Shown here piece by piece: positions 58,473 to 64,000 of a stretch of DNA of 64,000 bases. The first letter of the stretch is position 1. Each line of letters starts with the position of its first letter. The position numbers and the translations under genes were made by a program. Below the pieces are notes generated by a model. The model made no database searches, was not told where the DNA came from, and was given only the letters and a program-made list of their open reading frames with translations. This stretch comes from Eulemur rufifrons (taxonomy: Eukaryota; Chordata; Mammalia; Primates; Lemuridae): contig NC_090984.1 of the NCBI RefSeq assembly GCF_041146395.1, positions 127,166,280 to 127,230,279 on the forward strand. Reading direction: 5' to 3'.

Positions 58473-58809
58473 GGCCGGGCGCGGTGGCTCACGCCTGTAA
58501 TCCTAGCACTCTGGGAGGCCGAGGCGGGTGGATCGGTCAAGGTCAGGTGTTTGAGATCAGCCTGAGCAAGAGCGAGACCCCGTCTCTACTAAAAATAGAA
58601 AGAAATTATGTGGCCAACTAAAATATATATAGAAAAAATTAGCCGGGCATGGTGGCGCATGCCTGTAGTCCCAGCCACTCGGGAGGCTGAGGCGGAAGGA
58701 TCGCTTAAGCCCAGGAGTTTGAGGTTTCTGTGAGCTAGGCTGACACCACGGCACTCACTCTAGCCTGGGCAACAAAGTGAGACTCTGCCTAAAAAAAAAA
58801 AAAAAAAAA
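58473..58809 (+). mobile_element. Alu SINE, shared with copy 1
   Basis: Same Alu as 26421-26752 with the same target duplication (58457-58472 and 58810-58825). The A tail is longer. Confidence 0.95.
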
Positions 58810-59092
58810 AAGAATTCTTACTCCAATTTATTTACCCAACTGATGTGAAAACTCTTGTTCACGTTAATAACTTAATGGAAATGCTTGTACCAGCTTTATT
58901 AGCTTGAGTCTTCCATAGTTCTCTAAGCTCTGTTGATACGATGACAAGTGAATGAAATCTTCGCAATGTACTTAGAATGCATACACGTGTCACATATTCC
59001 TTTTCCTCAACTAACTAACCCATATTGGGAAACATTTCAACCTAATGTCCTTCATCACTTTCTAATCCCCAGCACAGCTGCGTCTCCCTCAG

Positions 59093-59130
59093 GGTTTCTG
59101 ATCCCTCAGGATGTGGGTTGTCACACTGTG
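59093..59130 (-). promoter_or_regulatory. RSS with 22-base spacer
   Basis: Minus strand: CACAGTG at 59124-59130, 22 bases, TCAGAAACC at 59093-59101. Spacers of 22-24 bases are usable, so it may still work. Confidence 0.8.
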
Positions 59131-59564
59131 TCTCTCGCACAGTAATACACGGCCGTGTCCTCGGGTCGCAGACTGCTCAGCTCCATGAAGCCTGTACTGC
59201 TGGACGTGTCCCTGGTCATGGTGACTCTGCCCTGGAACTTCTGTGCGTAGTTTGTTGCTCCATTGCTAGGGTTGATCCGTCCCATCCCCTCCAGCCCTTG
59301 TCCAGGGGTCTGTCGCACCCAGTGCATGTAGTAGCTGGTGAAGGTGTATCCGGAAGCCTTGCAGGACACCTTCACGGAGGCCCCAGGTGGCCTCACCTCA
59401 GCCCCGGACTGCACCAGCTGGACCTGGGAGCGGGCGCCTGTGCAGAGGAGACAGGACTGGGTGAGTCCCCCTGGCTGGGTCCGAGCCCCTCCTCACCCTG
59501 GGACTGGGGAGCCCTCACCTGTCGCTGCTGCCACCAGGAAGAGGATCCTCCAGGTCCAGTCCAT
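59131..59564 (-). CDS. IGHV1: IGHV1-like V segment, open; FR2 W-to-G change
   Basis: Leader exon 59519-59564 ([15 protein letters not shown]), intron 59438-59518 (81 nt), V exon 59131-59437 (307 nt). Starts [19 protein letters not shown]1 is GYTFTSYY and CDR2 is [10 protein letters not shown]3 has [16 protein letters not shown], and the end is YYCAR. It is open where its copy at 27074 has a stop. FR2 reads GLEGMG instead of GLEWMG, losing a tryptophan that normally packs against the light chain. The invariant WVRQ tryptophan and both cysteines are present. The promoter is intact, and the RSS has a 22-base spacer. It is probably rearrangeable, with reduced pairing or folding possible. Confidence 0.92.
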
Positions 59565-59671
59565 GGTGAGTAGCTGAGCTGCCAGGGGCTTCTCCACAGC
59601 AGGGACGTGGTGGTGGGGTGACGCTCTCGGGGCGCAGGCATAGCTGTATGTACCCCAGCAGACCTCAGGCC

Positions 59672-59688
59672 ATTTGCATATTCATGAG
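59672..59688 (-). promoter_or_regulatory. IGHV1 promoter: heptamer plus octamer
   Basis: Minus strand CTCATGA at 59682-59688 and ATGCAAAT at 59672-59679, as at 27616-27632. Confidence 0.9.
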
Positions 59689-60284
59689 GCAGGACGTTTC
59701 ATAGCCCTAGACCTGCCCCAGTGTGAGAAAGAGAACAGAGATGATGCGGGGGCCACGCAACAGGGCGATACCGAGGACAGGTGTCCCTGCAACCCCCTTG
59801 ACTCCAGTGCACAGAGGTCCTCCCACTGAGGGACAAGCCGCCAAATACACGTTCTTTACTGTGAACCCACGTGGGAAATGCACAGAGAGCCCTGGGACCA
59901 TCTGTGCCATTTTATACCCAAAGTTCTTGTCCTTTGGATCCGTGAGTTCCCAGAAATTTTCTGCCCATTTGTATATAAAAATGTTCCCTTGCCCCCAGCT
60001 GCTTACTCTTAGCACATGCAGGAGGGCTAGAGACGCTTTGTAAATGTGGCTTTCATTAAAATATTGTGTTACTTAAACACAGCTGAGGAGGAATAATACG
60101 TCATATAAAATTCCTATTTTAGGTTTTTTAAAAAAGGAAGAGCCAGTCCCCAGGAGGAACCCCTCCCAGCCTCCTGTGCGCCTGCTGCTGGCGGCAGCCT
60201 GTGCTGGGTGCTCCTGAGCGCCCCCTGCAGCCCAGCCCCTCAGGCAGCGGAGGTTCCCTCTGGGCTCCCAGAGCATCTTCCTCC

Positions 60285-60545
60285 CACTGTCCCAGCCCAG
60301 GGTGACCTGGCTGTGCCCCGGGTCACATGCTCCTTCACTGACAGCATGTGCTTTTGACTGGAAACGGTGAACTGACCTTTCTAAACCCAGGGAGCTCTGC
60401 AGGGAGGCCCCAAGCAAGGATTCTGTGAGAGCCTCGGGGAGCCCCTTCCCTGGAGCTCCACAGGCCCTGGCCCGGCCACACCCACAGTGGTGCAGAAACC
60501 CTCGGGGCTTGGCAGGAGCCTCCTATCTCCTTGAAGTTCTTCTGG
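60285..60545 (-). pseudogene. degraded V-segment relic, copy 2
   Basis: Counterpart of 28230-28490, with CACTGTC at about 60285-60291 in the heptamer position. Equally decayed, so the relic was already dead before the duplication. Confidence 0.6.
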
Positions 60546-60620
60546 TTAAATGTCACTTTAACCCACAGCTCATGGGCCTGGCTCAGAGACGGCCACACAA
60601 CTACTGATCCTGCAGGGCAC

Positions 60621-60757
60621 AAACACACACACACATACACACACACATTCTCACAGTCACACACACACACACTCACACATTCACACTCACACACACTCAC
60701 ACACACACACACAGTCACACAGACTCACACTCACACACACACACACACACACACACT
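60621..60757. repeat. (CA)n-rich tandem array, copy 2
   Basis: Counterpart of 28567-28722 with a different arrangement of CA, CT and GT steps. Confidence 0.92.
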
Positions 60758-62301
60758 GTGGCCCGCGTTCACAGCAGCCGGAGTGGTACTTCCCTTCTTC
60801 CCTGCATGTGGCACATGGGCCGAGCCCACACACTGACCCTGGGCCTGGGTATGTGCCCTTGTCAGACAGACAACAGCAAACACCTCACAACGGGAGAAAG
60901 GGACCTGCCCACGCTGTGGGTTTGCCTGTTCTCCCGGCAAGAGGGACCCTGCAGATGCCCCTGAGTGGGGCCAGGGTTGCCCCTGGAGGGCCACACCCGG
61001 CAGAGCCATGTGCAGTCAATGCAGCCAACACCGAGCTGCCCGGACTGTGGGGAGGGCCACCCTGGCCCTGCAGCCCAGCAGGCCCCCTCTCAGGGGCACA
61101 GCCAGGAGCCTGAGGGCAGGGCCCTGGGGACCTGGATGGGGCATCTCCCCAAGGGGAGAAGCAAGAACTGATCTTGGAAGAGGGGACTCTGGAGGGAGAG
61201 CTGGGAAGGTCCCAGTCCCTGAGGACCAGGTCCTGGGATGGGCCACCACCTGCTACTTGTCCCATGGGGCATCTACTGTGGGCACCGTGTCCTTGTCCCA
61301 TCTGGACAAGTGGGCTCCACGGAGTGACTGTCTTTTCCTTTTTACTTCTCAAGTCCAGGAACAGAAAAGCCGCACTTGAAAACCACAGTGGAGGAGACAC
61401 GTCTGCTTCCTGGTCCCGGCTGCAGTTGACGCTGCACATGGACCCAGTGTCTCTGCTGAGGTGAGCAGGGGCTGCAGGTGGCCTGGGGAGGACACGGGTG
61501 ATTGTTCCATGGACCTTGGTCCTCCATGCCATAGCAGGGCCCTTTGCAATGTGACTTCCCGGTGCCCCCTGCCCAGAGGAGGGGGCTGTGTCTGGCCCCA
61601 AACACAGGCTGTGCCCAGGGACTCCCTGGTGCCAACCACAGAGGCCATGAAGGTGCAGGGACGATGGGTGTCCTCAGTTCACTGCTGCCCAGGACACTGT
61701 GGAGACCAGTAGGGGTGTGAGCCGGGGCTGGGGGCCCCCTGGGAACCCACAACTGAGGGAAGTGAGGCCCTGATAATTCAGAGCAGGAGCTGTCGGCCAG
61801 CTCAGGTGGTGCTGCTGAGCCGGGTCAGCTCCTGGGTGGGCAGCAGCCGGGTGAGTGTGGCTCCTGCCCTGTGAGGGAGGCCAGGCTTCCCCGGGGCTCC
61901 CTCCTCACCAGCAAGGAAGGTGGCATTGACCATCCTCGTGTGCCCAGCCCAATGTTCATCTCCCCTTCCTGCCCTCCTCCTGGGCCCCAGGCCTTGCATC
62001 TGACACAGGGGCCGAGGCACTTCCTAGTCACCCCTGCACTTGCCCAAGCCCAGGGCGCTGCAGGAGAGACCTGGGTCTCCCTGGTTCTGTATCCTGGATG
62101 AGCCCAAGGGATTCCCAAGGAAATGCTGAATATTTCCATGGGGGGAAGAGAAACTTTGCAAATACCACAAAGGATGAGAAAGAAATGAGTGTGCGGATGA
62201 TGAGAGAGGGGTGCTGAGCATGTAGCTGCCAGAGGGTCCAAGTTCCTCTAGTGACCTCGGTTTTGTCCCCCTGTGTCTGGGCTCCCTAGCTCAGATAGAC
62301 T
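60758..62301. other. GC-rich stretch, no gene recognised (copy 2)
   Basis: Counterpart of 28723-30268. Open frames on both strands differ in extent between the copies. No gene recognised. Confidence 0.5.
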
Positions 62302-62763
62302 TGTTATGATCTGAGAGGCGAGAAATGACCACCTAAAGACTGAATTGAGCCAAATCAGGAGTCTCTACCAGCTGGCCACGGACTACTCTCTGCACCACCA
62401 AAGGCAACACAGAGAGCAGCATCCAGGCTTTGAAACGGAAAGTTTTTATATTGTAAGTTTGTGGGTGGAAAATTACTAAGATTGAGCAAGCACGTGTACA
62501 AGAAGCCTTGAGTGAGCATTACGTCATTTTCTTATCTTTGGTGTGACAGGATCTGGGCCATATTTTGTTCATGCAAAACATGAGTGTTGTAATCGCTTCA
62601 TGCAAAACGTGGGGCTGGAATGATTTTACGAAGAACATGGGTGTTGTAGTCACTTAGGGGTTTCTGTGTTGGGGGTACTATCTTGAGTAAGCAGGAGCAA
62701 GCAGGTTTACAGAAGCAGAATGGCAGATTAGTGACTTTTTGGTGCGAAACTCAGACTGTAACA
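62302..62763 (-). mobile_element. 3-prime LTR of class I ERV, copy 2
   Basis: Counterpart of 30269-30729, with ends TGTTACAGTC and ATCATAACA on the minus strand and the same purine tract next to it. Confidence 0.85.
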
Positions 62764-64000
62764 TTCCCCACTGGTTTTGAGGAGGAATCAAATCATTGAT
62801 TCTTTGGTATTAACATCAGAGACACGTTGATAGTGGGTTTGGAGGACCATAAGTTTGACAGCTTGAACTCTTTGTTTAACATAAGAAATGAGGCTGTTTA
62901 TGAGCCAGGGGCCAAGGAGCAGTGTCAGCAGAATGGGAATAACCGGTTTTGTTATGGCTGACAAAAGTGTTGTCATCCACGGGGATTAGGAATGCTAGAG
63001 ATGACAGGTGCTTTTAAACTTACCCCCCATTTATGGTGTTTATATACTGTTAAATATATCAATACATATTGTCAAAAGTGATCTTGCAAACCATCTATTT
63101 TTACATTTTTTTGTCTATCTGTATCACCCTGTCCTTCACATAAATATTTTAAGTAAATAAGTTGTTTAGCTTATGCCTAAGGGTTTATCTTTTAAGTACG
63201 GAGTGGAATTTTGAGTTTAAAGGGCAGTATTCCCTCGCAGCCCAGGTAGAGGGGGAGGAGGCCACTCAGAGACATGTCTTCAGAGGCAGCAGAGGGCCGG
63301 GACCTTGGACAGGCTCCAGCCCAGCCTTTGCTGAGGCTCTCCGGGTCTGCCTAATTATGACAGTGTCATTTATTGTCTTTGTAAGCACCTAAGTGTAGTT
63401 TACAGGTTGATGGGGGGGTGTCATCTGCTGGATTAAAGGAGATAACTAGGAGGAACCAGAGGAGTCTCTGGAAAGTCTTATCTTGAGTGGGTCCTCGGTG
63501 GGCCGGGCGATCCATTTCTTGGGGAGTTGATCTGGGGTCACCTTTTCATCCACGAATGGTGGATCAAATGACGCTTTCCAGGAACCCTCACGGCTGTTGG
63601 CGTGGTGAGGTTCACCGGCAGGGGTCCAGTCCACCTGGCCTCTAAGCTGGCAGGCGGAAGTTTTCTTATCCAGACGAGGTCTCCAGGCTGTACCTGAAAT
63701 AGAGCTTTCTCGGGAGTGGGGATAGTCGGCTGAACATGATTTTACATAGGGTTGTGCTTTTGACATACGGAGTGTATCTGGTTTTTAGTAGGGCAAAGGG
63801 AAGGAGGCTTACTGAGTCTGCGCCAGGCTCCAGCTTTAATTTGTTTAATGTTTTTTAAAGTTTTATTTATCCTTTTTATCCATCCTGAACTCTGAGGCCC
63901 ATAGTACAGTGCAATTTAATGATTGAGTTGTTTGCGTGATGAACCGCAGGCCATTGTCAGAACCCAGTGCAAGTGGGAGGCCAAATCGGGAAACAATTTC
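62764..64000 (-). pseudogene. decayed provirus internal region, copy 2 (cut by window)
   Basis: On the minus strand 62788-62976 encodes an open transmembrane-env tail fragment (LTLLLGPWLINSLISYV, then VLQTHYQRV) typical of class I ERVs. Integrase-related sequence follows from about 63440 to the window end with frame breaks. The surface env and fusion region are absent, so no working envelope is present. Confidence 0.75.

Larger units (their letters stand above)
55961..64000. repeat. about 8-kb segmental duplication, copy 2 (truncated by window)
   Basis: Starts within the upstream region of the IGHV4-like pseudogene (TAAGGAGGGCGTC) and follows 23911-32000 to the window end. All landmarks of copy 1 recur in order. 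Confidence 0.93.

Noticed and set aside
62788..62976. Open env transmembrane frame as a possible domesticated (syncytin-like) gene
   Set aside because: Only the C-terminal membrane anchor and tail remain. The surface unit, fusion peptide and most of the ectodomain are absent, and the copy at 30.8 kb is further decayed.

Overview
The window is germline immunoglobulin heavy-chain variable (IGHV) DNA from a primate, most likely a lemur or other strepsirrhine. Five full Alu elements share an unusual middle block with the pattern 'GAAAGAAATTATxTGG' then 'TATATATAGAAAAAATTAG'. I know this block from strepsirrhine Alus and not from human ones. A sixth Alu (54.0 kb) and three older Alu-like SINEs are more diverged. 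No ordinary multi-exon gene other than IGHV was recognised.

Eleven V segments are present, all on the minus strand, so the D, J and constant genes should lie beyond coordinate 1. Eight are IGHV3-like (about 6.8, 10.9, 18.8, 22.8, 35.6, 42.4, 46.4 and 52.8 kb), two are IGHV1-like (27.1 and 59.1 kb) and one is an IGHV4-like pseudogene (55.5 kb). Ten have the full layout: octamer and TATA or octamer-heptamer promoter, 46-nt leader exon, 81-110 nt intron, V exon, and heptamer-spacer-nonamer RSS. Seven IGHV3 segments look usable. The one at 6.8 kb is open but has a mutated heptamer. The IGHV1 segment at 27.1 kb has a stop in FR1, and its copy at 59.1 kb is open. Two more degraded V relics lie at 28.2-28.5 and 60.3-60.5 kb.

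Layout: positions 1-11.5 kb (unit A) and 12.87-23.45 kb (unit B) are paralogous two-gene units. A third, rearranged two-gene unit covers about 40.4-47.1 kb. Single-gene partial units cover 34.9-37.3 kb and 49.6-54.9 kb. A separate block of about 8 kb carrying an IGHV1 gene, a V relic, an Alu and a class I endogenous retrovirus occurs at 23.9-32.0 kb and again at 56.0 kb to the window end. The two copies are nearly identical by eye and offset by about 32.05 kb.

Mobile DNA explains much of the rest: Alus of different ages, antisense L1 pieces, a solo LTR, a decayed gammaretrovirus-like provirus (30.27-34.77 kb) and its partial second copy at the window end. A much older class I ERV pol remnant rides inside the V units in four full copies and one partial copy. 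The locus has clearly grown by repeated segmental duplication, followed by gene-conversion-like homogenisation and local decay. All coordinates were counted by hand from the printed lines and may be off by a base or two for diffuse features.
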